Below, in pieces: positions 9,593 to 18,101 of a stretch of DNA of 64,000 nt. The stretch is from Pseudomonas siliginis. Its GTDB lineage: Bacteria > Pseudomonadota > Gammaproteobacteria > Pseudomonadales > Pseudomonadaceae. Below the pieces are notes generated by a model. That model saw nothing but the letters and a program-made list of their open reading frames with translations. It ran no database searches and was not told where the DNA came from. A program made the position numbers and the translations under genes. Each line of letters starts with the position of its first letter. Positions within the stretch are counted from its first letter, which is position 1. The DNA lies in contig NZ_JAHSTW010000002.1 in NCBI RefSeq assembly GCF_019145195.1, positions 372,001-436,000 on the forward strand. The letters run 5' to 3'.

Positions 9593-11491
9593 TTATGCAG
9601 CCGAAACCCGACGCTTCTCCGCCACCCAACTGCGACCATACAGCACAACAATCGCCACAATCGCCACCACCTGCGCGGTCAGCGAATAGGCATCGGCATG
9701 GATTCCCAGCCAGTCGAATTCAAAGAACGCCACCGGCCGTGTGCCGAAGATCCCGGCTTCCTGCAAGGCCTTGACGCCATGCCCGGCAAACACCACCGAC
9801 AACGCGCACAACAGCGCGGCGTTGATGCTGAAGAACAGCGTCAGCGGCAGTTTCGCCGAGCCGCGCAGGATCACCCAGGCCAGACCGACCAGCAGCACCA
9901 GCGCCGTCGCACCGCCGGCCAGCACGGCGTTGTGCCCGGCAGGCCCGGCCTGCAGCCACAGGGTTTCGTAGAACAGAATCACCTCAAACAATTCGCGATA
10001 GACCGAGAAGAACGCCAGGATCGCAAAACCGAAGCGACCCCCGCCGCCGACCAGACTGCTTTTGATGTAATCCTGCCAGGCCGCCGCATGACGGCGGTCA
10101 TGCATCCACACGCCGAGCCACAACACCATGACGCTGGCAAACAGCGCAGTGGCGCCTTCCAGCAACTCACGCTGCGAACCGCTGACGTCGATCACATACG
10201 CCGCCAGCGCCCAGGTGCCCAAGCCCGCCAGCAACGCCAGGCCCCAGCCAACGTTGACACTGCGCACCGCTGACTGCTGACCGGTGTTGCGCAAGAAAGC
10301 GAGGATCGCCGCCAGCACCAGAATCGCTTCCAGGCCTTCGCGCAGCAGAATCAGCAGGCCGGAGATGAAGCTCAGCGACCAGCTCAGACCATCGCTGCCC
10401 AGCAGGCCGGCGGATTCCTTGAGTTTGGCTTTGGCCGCGTCAAGACGCTGCTCGGCCTGCTCGACCGGCAGACCATCCTGCAATGACTGCCGATACGCCA
10501 TCAACGATTTTTCGGTGTCCTTGCGCACGTTGGCATCGACGTTGTCCAGCGAGCTTTCGACCAGTTCGAAGCCTTCCAGATACGCCGCCACCGACAGGTC
10601 ATAGGCCTGATCATGTTCCCCGGCGCGGTAGGCCGCGAGGCTCTTGTCCAGCGTGGCGGCAGTGTAATCAAGCAACTGCGCCGGACCACGCTTGACCTGC
10701 GGCGGTTGTGCGCGCTGGGCACGGAACGTTGCCGCGACCTCTGCGCCCTCGGCAGCCTGCACCTCGGCCGGGGTCTGCCGGGCCAGGTCGGCGATGTTGT
10801 AGACCTTGTCGGACTTGGCGGCCGCCGCATCGGCACTGAAGCCGGCGATGTAGGTGGCCAGATCCCAGCGCTGGCGATCATCGAGCTGATCGGCGAACGC
10901 CGGCATGTCGGTGCCTTCGACACCTTGGCCAAGGGTGCTGTAGATCGCGTACAGGCTCAGGTGATCCATGCGCGCAGCATCGCGCAGGTTGGCTGGCGCA
11001 GGGGTCAGACCGACGCCGGCCGGGCCGTCGCCAGCGCCAGTCTCGCCGTGGCACACCGAGCAGTTCTGCGCATACAAAGGCGCGCCGCGTGTCGGGTCTG
11101 GAGTGATGATCGGTGCCTGACTGACTTCATAAGCCACCGCCAGTTTCGCCCCCAGCTGTCGGGCTTGGCGGGCGACATCAGCACCGTCCTGCTTCGCAGT
11201 GATGGCGGCGTGCAAAGATTCGACGCCCTGTTCCAGCGCGGCTTTTTCCGGTTTGGCCGGTAATGCAGTGATCAAGCCTTGCAGAACCTGGGTGAATTCC
11301 AGCTGCTCGCGATATTCGCCATCGTCGATGACTTTGCCTGCCGCGACCGTTGGCGGGTAATCGGCACTGATGTAATCGAGCAGGTGCAACGCTTGCGGCG
11401 CGCCTTCCACGGTATCGGCCAGCAGCGGCAGGCTGCTCAGGGACAATAACGGGAACAGCAGCCAGGCCAGCAATCGGGACGAGGCAGTCAT
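9593..11491 (-). CDS. FTR1 family iron permease fused to a cytochrome c domain
   Basis: This 632-residue protein has a signal peptide (about 1-25). A cytochrome c domain with heme motif CSVCH lies near residue 145, followed by a periplasmic helical region. The C-terminal FTR1 permease (about 375-620) has the iron-translocating RExxE motifs REGLEAIL and RELFEVIL and seven or so membrane spans. Related proteins take up iron at the inner membrane; the heme domain presumably couples electron transfer to iron oxidation or uptake, which is inference. It is monocistronic and divergent from the lipoprotein genes. An inverted repeat lies in its upstream region. Confidence 0.9.
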   Translation of the reverse strand: MTASSRLLAWLLFPLLSLSSLPLLADTVEGAPQALHLLDYISADYPPTVAAGKVIDDGEYREQLEFTQVLQGLITALPAKPEKAALEQGVESLHAAITAKQDGADVARQARQLGAKLAVAYEVSQAPIITPDPTRGAPLYAQNCSVCHGETGAGDGPAGVGLTPAPANLRDAARMDHLSLYAIYSTLGQGVEGTDMPAFADQLDDRQRWDLATYIAGFSADAAAAKSDKVYNIADLARQTPAEVQAAEGAEVAATFRAQRAQPPQVKRGPAQLLDYTAATLDKSLAAYRAGEHDQAYDLSVAAYLEGFELVESSLDNVDANVRKDTEKSLMAYRQSLQDGLPVEQAEQRLDAAKAKLKESAGLLGSDGLSWSLSFISGLLILLREGLEAILVLAAILAFLRNTGQQSAVRSVNVGWGLALLAGLGTWALAAYVIDVSGSQRELLEGATALFASVMVLWLGVWMHDRRHAAAWQDYIKSSLVGGGGRFGFAILAFFSVYRELFEVILFYETLWLQAGPAGHNAVLAGGATALVLLVGLAWVILRGSAKLPLTLFFSINAALLCALSVVFAGHGVKALQEAGIFGTRPVAFFEFDWLGIHADAYSLTAQVVAIVAIVVLYGRSWVAEKRRVSAA

Positions 11492-11508
11492 GAACGAATC
11501 TCAAATGG

Positions 11509-11548
11509 AAATGCGAAGTTACATATTGTTCACTTCGAAGACATTTCT
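11509..11548. promoter_or_regulatory. Inverted repeat upstream of the FTR1 gene
   Basis: Nested arms GAAATG-CGAAGT and ACTTCG-(AAGA)-CATTTC lie 18-57 bases upstream of the FTR1 start codon. The inner 6-bp arms are perfect and surround an AT-rich centre. It does not closely match the GATAATGATAATCATTATC Fur consensus. An operator role is inferred from symmetry and position. Confidence 0.35.
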
Positions 11549-11742
11549 CTCAAGCTTTGTCGGCGTTTCGCTTTGATTGGCAGGAAATACCCGGCAGACG
11601 GCAGCAGCGTTTGTCGCCGAGCATTGCCGCACTATCTGCTGCCGATTGAGCCTCGACACGTTCGATCAAGATCACAGCCATTTGCCACCATCCACTCTAT
11701 ACTGCCCGCCCCAGAGCATTTGCGCGCAAGGAATCAACCTCA

Positions 11743-13149
11743 ATGCGGAGTCTTCCGTTCGTTTTGCTGCTTTGCGTCGCTGTTCAGTTGAGCGGTTGTG
11801 CCGCCTATCGCAACTACGATCTTGAAATGCAGCAGACCACCGAGCAAATGACCCGGGGCAATCTGACCGGGGCTCTGGCACTGGTGGAAATGAACAACCC
11901 GTGGGAAGACAAGGATCTGCTGTATTACCTGGAAAAAGGCGCGATCCTCAGCGCTGGCAGTGCCCTGCCCGACAGCCAGGACGCTTGGCGCAATGCCGAC
12001 CGGATGATCTTCCAGCGCGAGGAAGCCAACCCGTCCGGCGCGATGAAATTACTGGCGCGTTTCGGTGATGAAATGGGCACGATGCTGGTCAACGACAAGC
12101 TGCGGCGCTATGAAGGCTACGATTACGAAAAGGTCATGTTGACTACGCAAATGGCCTTGAACCAGCTATCCGTCAATGACTTTGCCGGCGCCCGCGCAGA
12201 CATCAGGAAAACCCACGAACGCGAAGCATTGATCGCCCGCCAGCGTGAAAAGCAATACGAAGCGGCCGAGGAACAGGCAAAAGCTCAGGGCAAAATTCTC
12301 CATTACAAAGAACTGGAAGGCTACCCGGTCGCCTTGCTTGATGCGCCGCAGGTCGTTGAGCTGAAAAACGGCTACCAAAGTGCGTTCAGCCACTATCTGG
12401 CCGGATTCACCTATGAATCCCTCGGCGAGCGCGCCCTCGCGGCGGCCGGTTATCGTCAGGCGATCGAACTGCGGCCGGACATGCCCTTGCTGCAAAAGGC
12501 CCTGCGCAATCTCGACAAATCGCCAGCGAAAGCTGATGAAAGCGATGTGTTGCTGATTATCCAGAGTGGACTGGCTCCGGCTCGCAGCTCAGTGCAAGTG
12601 CCGATCCCGGTTCGTCTGAACGAAACGCTGGTCATCATCGCGCCCATTTCATTCCCGGTGATGGTGCCGGACGCGGTCACGCCCAACTTCAGCCATATCA
12701 CCGTAGACGGTCGCAAACAGCCGTTGGTAGTGATCAACAGCGTGACTGACATGTCCATGCGCACACTGCGCGACGACATGCCGCAAATCATCTCGCGGGC
12801 GATGTTCCGCGCCAACATGGCCGCCATCGGTCAAGCGCAGGAAAACGAGCGCAACCCGGCGAAAGCCTCGTTGATCGTCACTCAGCATGATCCGTTCGAA
12901 GAAGCCGACACCCGCACATGGCGAGCGTTGCCGGACAAGACGCTGGTCGCCCGCCTGCGCTTGAAGAAAGGCCTGCATACCTTCCGTTTTGCGCCTGCGT
13001 CCATCGACCACCCTTTTCAATTGCGCGTTGACCAGGACCGCCAGATTCTGCACCTGCGGGTATTCCGGGATCAGGTCTATACCGTCGGATCAGCCTTTGT
13101 ACCGAATCAAAAACCCGCGTCGGATAAACCCGCTTCTGCGGAGAAGTGA
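11743..13149 (+). CDS. COG3014 family lipoprotein, first paralogue
   Basis: This 468-residue predicted outer-membrane lipoprotein has a signal peptide with lipobox LSGC (Cys 20) and mature start CAAYRNYD. A helical, TPR-like N-terminal half contains the conserved GYDYEKVMLTTQMALNQL and YQSAFSHYLAGFTYESLGE blocks. The C-terminal half is beta-rich and includes DTRTWRALPDKTLVARLRLK. COG3014 proteins have no firmly assigned function. The next gene is a full-length paralogue aligning along its whole length, so this is a tandem duplication. It ends 206 bases before that gene. Confidence 0.85.
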   Translation: MRSLPFVLLLCVAVQLSGCAAYRNYDLEMQQTTEQMTRGNLTGALALVEMNNPWEDKDLLYYLEKGAILSAGSALPDSQDAWRNADRMIFQREEANPSGAMKLLARFGDEMGTMLVNDKLRRYEGYDYEKVMLTTQMALNQLSVNDFAGARADIRKTHEREALIARQREKQYEAAEEQAKAQGKILHYKELEGYPVALLDAPQVVELKNGYQSAFSHYLAGFTYESLGERALAAAGYRQAIELRPDMPLLQKALRNLDKSPAKADESDVLLIIQSGLAPARSSVQVPIPVRLNETLVIIAPISFPVMVPDAVTPNFSHITVDGRKQPLVVINSVTDMSMRTLRDDMPQIISRAMFRANMAAIGQAQENERNPAKASLIVTQHDPFEEADTRTWRALPDKTLVARLRLKKGLHTFRFAPASIDHPFQLRVDQDRQILHLRVFRDQVYTVGSAFVPNQKPASDKPASAEK

Positions 13150-13182
13150 TGGCACCGCATCTGAAAATGCACCCAAAAAGCT

Positions 13183-13212
13183 ATTACATAGCCGTCACGC
13201 CACGTTTATAAT
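13183..13212 (+). promoter_or_regulatory. Candidate sigma-70 promoter for the second COG3014 operon
   Basis: A -10 hexamer matching TATAAT exactly (13207-13212) is preceded at 18 bases by ATTACA (13183-13188), a 4/6 match to TTGACA. It sits in the 206-base gap before the paralogue at 13356 and would drive the downstream five-cistron region. Confidence 0.5.
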
Positions 13213-13355
13213 GCCGCGCCCTCGCCCAGCGAGCCGGCATCAAAAGCTCCTCACGCATGAGGAATTGGCAGGAGGCCAGCGCCGCCGTCGATAGGTCACA
13301 CCAGCCCGACCAGCACACGCGGCTGCAAGTTTTGTTACTCAGGGAAGAAGTACCC

Positions 13356-14750
13356 ATGGCATTCCGCGCTCCCATGCTGCTCGCGCTCAGCGCTGTCACG
13401 CTGTTGTCCGGCTGCGCAGCGTTTCGCAACTACGATTCCGAACTGGCCCAGACCAATCAGCAACTGGCTTCCGGCAACGTCGACGCCGCGCTGACCCTGC
13501 TGGAAAAGAACAACACCGGTACCGACAAAGACCTGCTCTATTACTTCGAGAAAGGCGAACTGCTGCGCGCCAAGGGCGACCTGTCAGGCAGCCAGAACGC
13601 CTGGGGCAGCGCAGATCAGGTGGTCGGTCAGTGGGAAGACGCGGTCAAGCTCGACTCGGCCAAGTACCTGGCACAGTTCGGCAGCTTCATCGTCAACGAC
13701 AAGGTGCGTCGCTACGAAGGCTATGACTACGAAAAAGTCATGCTGACCACGCAGATGGCCCTGAACCTGTTGGCTGTCAACGATTTCGATGGCGCCCGCA
13801 CGGCGATCAAAAAGACCCACGAACGCGAAGCGGTGATCGCCGACCTGCGCGACAAGGAATACCTCAAGAGCGAAGAACAGGCCGAGAAAGAAGGCATCAA
13901 GACCCAGTACAAGGATTTGCAGGGTTATCCGGTGGCCAGCCTCGACGCACCGGAAGTGGTCGGCCTGAAAAACAGCTACCAGAGTGCGTTCAGCCATTAC
14001 CTGGCCGGTTTCGTTTACGAAGCCCTGGGCGAGAAGGATCTGGCCGCGCCGGGTTATCGCAAGGCTGCCGAATTGCGCCCGAACACGCCGCTGCTCGAGC
14101 AGGCGCTGGTCAACCTCGACAAGCCTTCCAAATCCGATGACAGCGACATTCTCATCGTCGTGCAGAGCGGTCTGGCCCCGGCCCGCGACTCGATTCGCGT
14201 ACCGCTGCCGCTGCCGATTTCCAACAACGTGGTGATCACCCCGCTGTCGTTCCCGATCATCAAGCCGGACACCTCCACCGCGCCTTTTGCGCAGATCGGC
14301 GTCGACGGCAAGCAGGTCGACCTGACCGCGCTGAACAGCACCACCGCCATGTCCCGCCGCGCCCTGCGCGATGACATGCCGGGGATCATCGTGCGCACCA
14401 CCGTGCGCGCGATCACCAAAGGCGTGGCGCAGAAGCAGATCAACGAAACCAATCCGCTGGCCGGTCTCGCTGTGGGTATTTCTTCAGCAGTGCTCGAAGG
14501 TGCCGATACCCGTACATGGCGCACCCTGCCGGACAACACCCAAGTGGTGCGTCTGCGCCTGAAAAAAGGTGAGCATCAGGTTACCCTGCCGAGCGCCGTC
14601 GGCGGCTCGGTGGTCAAGGTCACTGTCGACCAGCGCTACCAAGTGATCAGCCTGCGTGCCGTGGGCAACCAGGTATTCGCTGGCGGCATCGCTGCTCACG
14701 TAATGCCGAGCGCTGCCGCGACCAACGTCGCCAGCCTCAAACAACCTTAA
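13356..14750 (+). CDS. COG3014 family lipoprotein, second paralogue
   Basis: This 464-residue predicted lipoprotein has lipobox LSGC and mature start CAAFRNYDSE. It is collinear with the preceding gene: both share GYDYEKVMLTTQMALN, the THEREA segment, the YPVA-LDAPEVV segment, YQSAFSHYLAGF, DTRTWRTLPD and the RLRLKKG block. The ATG at 13356 follows GAAGAAG and gives a clean signal peptide; an in-frame upstream start at 13257 would bury it. It is followed at 16 bases by the YcfL-like gene and appears to be the first gene of a four-gene envelope operon. Confidence 0.86.
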   Translation: MAFRAPMLLALSAVTLLSGCAAFRNYDSELAQTNQQLASGNVDAALTLLEKNNTGTDKDLLYYFEKGELLRAKGDLSGSQNAWGSADQVVGQWEDAVKLDSAKYLAQFGSFIVNDKVRRYEGYDYEKVMLTTQMALNLLAVNDFDGARTAIKKTHEREAVIADLRDKEYLKSEEQAEKEGIKTQYKDLQGYPVASLDAPEVVGLKNSYQSAFSHYLAGFVYEALGEKDLAAPGYRKAAELRPNTPLLEQALVNLDKPSKSDDSDILIVVQSGLAPARDSIRVPLPLPISNNVVITPLSFPIIKPDTSTAPFAQIGVDGKQVDLTALNSTTAMSRRALRDDMPGIIVRTTVRAITKGVAQKQINETNPLAGLAVGISSAVLEGADTRTWRTLPDNTQVVRLRLKKGEHQVTLPSAVGGSVVKVTVDQRYQVISLRAVGNQVFAGGIAAHVMPSAAATNVASLKQP

Positions 14751-14766
14751 GAACGGAGTCTTTGCA

Positions 14767-15138
14767 ATGCGCTTGAAGATCATCGCCGTCGCCGCCCTCG
14801 CCTTGCTGGCAGGCTGCGCCACCCCGCCACCGCCGGAGCCGGGCAGCGCCGCGAGCAAAGTCGTGGCCATGGGCCCGCAGAAACACATCGTCGTCGGCGC
14901 CATGCGCGTGGCTCGTGAAAACGGCTTCATGACCGTCAACGTGCAGTTGAGCAACACCCTTAACAGCAACAAGATTTTCTACTACCGCTTCGCCTGGCTC
15001 GGCGCCGAAGGTTTCCCGGTTGCCGAAGAAGAAGTGTGGAAAAGCCAGATGATGTACGGCGCCCAGACCAGCTTCATTCAGGCCATCGCCCCGACCCCGA
15101 AAGCCGTGGATTTCCGTCTGGAAATCAAGACGCCTTAA
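14767..15138 (+). CDS. YcfL family (DUF1425) lipoprotein
   Basis: This 123-residue small lipoprotein has signal peptide MRLKIIAVAALALLAGC (lipobox LAGC), a Pro-rich linker, and one beta-sandwich domain with YYRFAWLGAEGFPV typical of the DUF1425/YcfL family. In enterobacteria ycfL lies beside lpoB (ycfM), and the same neighbour follows here at 36 bases. That arrangement supports a role at the outer membrane around peptidoglycan synthesis. The molecular function is unknown. Confidence 0.85.
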   Translation: MRLKIIAVAALALLAGCATPPPPEPGSAASKVVAMGPQKHIVVGAMRVARENGFMTVNVQLSNTLNSNKIFYYRFAWLGAEGFPVAEEEVWKSQMMYGAQTSFIQAIAPTPKAVDFRLEIKTP

Positions 15139-15174
15139 GCCCGCCACCCTATTTCTGATTGAGAGAGCTTTCTC

Positions 15175-15762
15175 ATGTTTGCACGCTTTTCCTGCATCGC
15201 CGTCATCGCCCTGCTCGCCTCCGGTTGCGCCAACACCTCGCCGACCCTGGGCAGCAAGAACATCAGCTACGGCGACACCAAGGCTGTTGAAACCGTGACC
15301 AACGAATTCGGTTCGACCGACCTGCAAATGATCGCCGAGTCGATGACCCGCTCGCTGGCCCAGTCCGGCATTCTGCAGGGCCGTCCGGTGGTTCAGGTCT
15401 ACGATGTGAAGAACAAGACCAGCGAGTACATCGACACCCGCGAAATCACCACCAGCATCAAGACCCAGCTGATGAAGACCGGTGTCGCGCGCTTCGCCAG
15501 CGACAACAATGCAATGCAGAGCCAGGTTGACCAGCTCAAGCTGCAAAACCAGAGCGGCCTGTACAAGAAAAGCACCGTGGCCAAGACTGGCAACATGGTT
15601 GCCGCCAAGTACCGCATCGAAGGCTCGATCAGCTCGATCGTCAAGCGCAGCAGCGACTACAAGGACGTCTTCTACAAATTCAGCCTGCAGTTGATCGACG
15701 TCGAAAGCGGTCTGGCCGAGTGGATGGACGAAAAAGAGATCCGCAAAACCACGGAGCGTTGA
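15175..15762 (+). CDS. lpoB: Penicillin-binding protein activator LpoB
   Basis: This 195-residue lipoprotein has lipobox ASGC, a short Ser/Thr linker, and a globular LpoB domain with DLQMIAESMTRSLAQSGIL, VYDVKNKTSEYIDTREIT and the C-terminal VESGLAEWMDEKEIRKT. In E. coli LpoB reaches from the outer membrane to activate PBP1b; pseudomonads are known for a different activator, LpoP, so partner identity here is open. It ends 3 bases before the next gene, so the two are co-translated. Confidence 0.85.
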   Translation: MFARFSCIAVIALLASGCANTSPTLGSKNISYGDTKAVETVTNEFGSTDLQMIAESMTRSLAQSGILQGRPVVQVYDVKNKTSEYIDTREITTSIKTQLMKTGVARFASDNNAMQSQVDQLKLQNQSGLYKKSTVAKTGNMVAAKYRIEGSISSIVKRSSDYKDVFYKFSLQLIDVESGLAEWMDEKEIRKTTER

Positions 15763-15765
15763 TCG

Positions 15766-16512
15766 ATGCGCACATGGATTGGCATGATGGCCTTGGCTTG
15801 CGCGTTCAGCGCGCAGGCGGCCCCGAAAGTGGCGGTGACGGATCTGGCGTATCAGGAGCGCGTGGAGCAATACATCCACATCGTTTCGGCGCAGAGCAAT
15901 CACCGCGAGAGTTACTACAGCGCCAGCGGTTCTTCGAGCTACAACGAGATCGAAGCGACCACCAGCTATATCGAACAGGGCGAGTTGCGCAAATTCACCG
16001 GCGACATCAAGGGTGAAATCCTGCGTACCGGCATGTTCCAGCTGGTGCAGGGCACGCCTTATACCGCCTCATCCAAAGGCGATGTGTATGACGTGATCAA
16101 GCGCATCAAGGCCGGCAACTTCAAAGGCGCCGACTACGTGCTGTTCGGCACCGTGTCCGATATCGACTTCACCCAGGACATCAACGAGCTGGCGCACACC
16201 GACAGCTACTCGGCGGTACTGGGCCTGACGCTGGTGGCGGATTTCAGCCTGATCAACACCAAGACCTACGAGATCACCTCGGCCTTCACGGCGATGGGCG
16301 AAGCGCAGGACACTAAACTGGTGAACCATCGCGACATCAAGATCTCGCTGAACCGTCCGCGGGTGGTGCGTGAGGTGTCCAAGGCCTTGGGCGAAGACGT
16401 GGCCGGGCAACTGAGCATGCAGCTCGGTGGTGGTGACGGTTATGAGCAGCCGCGTGAAGCGCCGCAGCGCAATAATCTGCCGCGTGATACGGCGCCGGTG
16501 ATTTTACGCTGA
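15766..16512 (+). CDS. Secreted CsgG/LpoB-like protein
   Basis: This 248-residue protein has a cleavable signal peptide ending near AQA-A (residues 16-19), not a lipobox. The core resembles the LpoB/CsgG N-terminal fold: KVAVTDLAYQERV at the start, GDIKGEILRTGMFQLVQG, and GADYVLFGTVSDIDF in the middle. The Pro/Arg-rich C-terminal tail is unstructured. It starts 3 bases after lpoB. It lacks the transmembrane hairpins expected of pore-forming CsgG, so it is better read as a periplasmic accessory protein. The function is unknown. Confidence 0.7.
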   Translation: MRTWIGMMALACAFSAQAAPKVAVTDLAYQERVEQYIHIVSAQSNHRESYYSASGSSSYNEIEATTSYIEQGELRKFTGDIKGEILRTGMFQLVQGTPYTASSKGDVYDVIKRIKAGNFKGADYVLFGTVSDIDFTQDINELAHTDSYSAVLGLTLVADFSLINTKTYEITSAFTAMGEAQDTKLVNHRDIKISLNRPRVVREVSKALGEDVAGQLSMQLGGGDGYEQPREAPQRNNLPRDTAPVILR

Positions 16513-16544
16513 GCCGGATCTGAGGACTTTTGTGGCAAAGGGCT

Positions 16545-16652
16545 CTGTGGCGAGGGGATTTATCCCCGTTGGGTCGCGAAGCGGCCCTCGCTATTGATTC
16601 AAGACGATTGGGACTGCTGCGCAGTCCAACGGGGATAAATCCCCTCGCCACA
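16545..16652. repeat. REP pair, TGTGGCGAGGGGATTTATCC family
   Basis: Inverted copies of the unit also found at 3782 and 36092 flank a spacer with GGGTCGCGAAGCGGCCC and GGACTGCTGCGCAGTCC palindromes. It follows the lipoprotein operon. Confidence 0.85.
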
Positions 16653-16686
16653 AAAGCTCGCTTGCCCCGATGTCTCGGTAGAAATG

Positions 16687-16717
16687 AAAAAGGCGACCTC
16701 TTGAGGTCGCCTTTTTT
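16687..16717. terminator. Bidirectional rho-independent terminator
   Basis: The stem AGGCGACCTC-TT-GAGGTCGCCT has A5 on the left and T6 on the right. It serves the lipoprotein operon and the converging lysE gene. Confidence 0.9.
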
Positions 16718-16730
16718 CTGCCCGAGCGGT

Positions 16731-17363
16731 TTACGCCGCCGCTTTGCGCAACGTCGCCATGAACGCCGCTGCGCCGATGAACAGCCCGGCAAAGGTGCGG
16801 TTCATGCGTTTCTGCTGCTTGGGCGTGCGCAACAGGCGCAGCACTTTCGACGCCAGCCCGGTGTAGCCGGCCATGACAATCAGATCGACAAAAACCATGG
16901 TCACGCCGATCACCAGATACTGAATCAGCAGCGGCGCATGGGGATTGATGAACTGCGGCAACACCGCGAGCATGAACACCAACGCCTTGGGGTTGCTGAT
17001 GTTCACCAGAAAGCCGCGAAACACCAAAGCCAGCGGCTTGCCGATCGGCCGTACCGCGGCGTCATCACTCATGTCCATGGGCAGCGCCCGCCATTGCTTG
17101 ATCGCCAGATAAACCAGATAGGCAACGCCGAACCATTTGATCGCATGGAATGCCGTGGCCGAAGCAGTGAGCACAGCGCCAACACCCGCGCCGACAATCG
17201 CGATCTGCACCGCCAGACCGATCTGCAGGCCCAGTGCGTTCCAGTAGCCGCGCCAGAACCCGTATTGCAGACCGCTGGACATCGACGCGATGGCGCCCGC
17301 GCCCGGGGACAGGCTGATCACCCAGCAGGCGGCAAAAAATGCCAGCCATGTTTGAAGCTCCAT
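16731..17363 (-). CDS. LysE family amino-acid exporter
   Basis: This 210-residue inner-membrane protein of the LysE/RhtB family exports amino acids or related metabolites. It shows the family hallmarks FFAACWVISLSPGAGAIASM near the N-terminus and FLVNISNPKALVFMLAVLPQF at about 108-128, plus about six hydrophobic segments. The substrate cannot be predicted from sequence. It is monocistronic, with its 3' end at a terminator. Confidence 0.9.
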   Translation of the reverse strand: MELQTWLAFFAACWVISLSPGAGAIASMSSGLQYGFWRGYWNALGLQIGLAVQIAIVGAGVGAVLTASATAFHAIKWFGVAYLVYLAIKQWRALPMDMSDDAAVRPIGKPLALVFRGFLVNISNPKALVFMLAVLPQFINPHAPLLIQYLVIGVTMVFVDLIVMAGYTGLASKVLRLLRTPKQQKRMNRTFAGLFIGAAAFMATLRKAAA

Positions 17364-17519
17364 CGCACACCTCGGCTGATGCTTGTGACAAATGCCTAAG
17401 CTAATGCGGCTTCGTGTAGATGACTACCGATTTCTTGCTGAATGTTGCAGGTGCGGCTGACGGCCCCTTCGCGAGCAGGCGGCGTTCCGACGAAGGCGTC
17501 GGAACAGACGACGTAGAAA

Positions 17520-18101
17520 TTACTTCTCAAACCCGCTGGAAGGAAACACATCCGTCCCGCGCCAACGCCGCACCGACCGCTGGAAGAACAGGCTGTTCGG
17601 CACCTGCACCATGGCGCTGCCGGTGCCCAACTCTTCGGCCTCGACCAGCGTGGTGTAGAGCAGATTGATCGCGATCACCCGGCCTTTGACGCCAGGCTTG
17701 TCGGTGGTATCCACCAACTCGACCACGTCGCCGAGGCGGAACGGCCCGACGGTGAAGATCAGAATGGCGCAGAGCAGGTTCGACAGCACGCTCCACATGG
17801 CGAAGAAGGCCACCGCCGCCACTGCTACAAACCCCGACAGCGCCGTCCACAGCACCGTGGCCGAAACGCCGAGGCGCTCAAGCACGAAGAGCAGCGCGCT
17901 GCCCATGATCAGCCAGCGCAACACGCCGCGCAGCGGCATCAGCAACTGCGGCGGAAACGGATAGCGCTCACCGAGGCGAGTCAGGCCTTTGGCAACGAAA
18001 CGCTGGGTCAGGTAACCGGCCAGCAGAATCAGCAGAATCTGCGCGGTGAACCACAACGGTTCGACCCACACCGCCGAGAAAGGCAGCTTGAAGGCTTCCA
18101 T
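17520..18101 (-). CDS. Small MscS-type mechanosensitive channel protein
   Basis: This 193-residue membrane protein has three or so N-terminal spans. The MscS pore helix/beta-domain junction is visible: ALSGFVAVAAVAFFAMWSVL, then GPFRLGDVVELVDTTDKPGVKGRV and the family asparagine in VQVPNSLFF. It stops just after the beta domain, so it lacks the large C-terminal cage of MscS. Its ATG overlaps the stop codon of the ABC-F gene (TGATG), so it is translationally coupled to it. A gap of 156 bases separates it from lysE. Confidence 0.88.
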   Translation of the reverse strand: MEAFKLPFSAVWVEPLWFTAQILLILLAGYLTQRFVAKGLTRLGERYPFPPQLLMPLRGVLRWLIMGSALLFVLERLGVSATVLWTALSGFVAVAAVAFFAMWSVLSNLLCAILIFTVGPFRLGDVVELVDTTDKPGVKGRVIAINLLYTTLVEAEELGTGSAMVQVPNSLFFQRSVRRWRGTDVFPSSGFEK

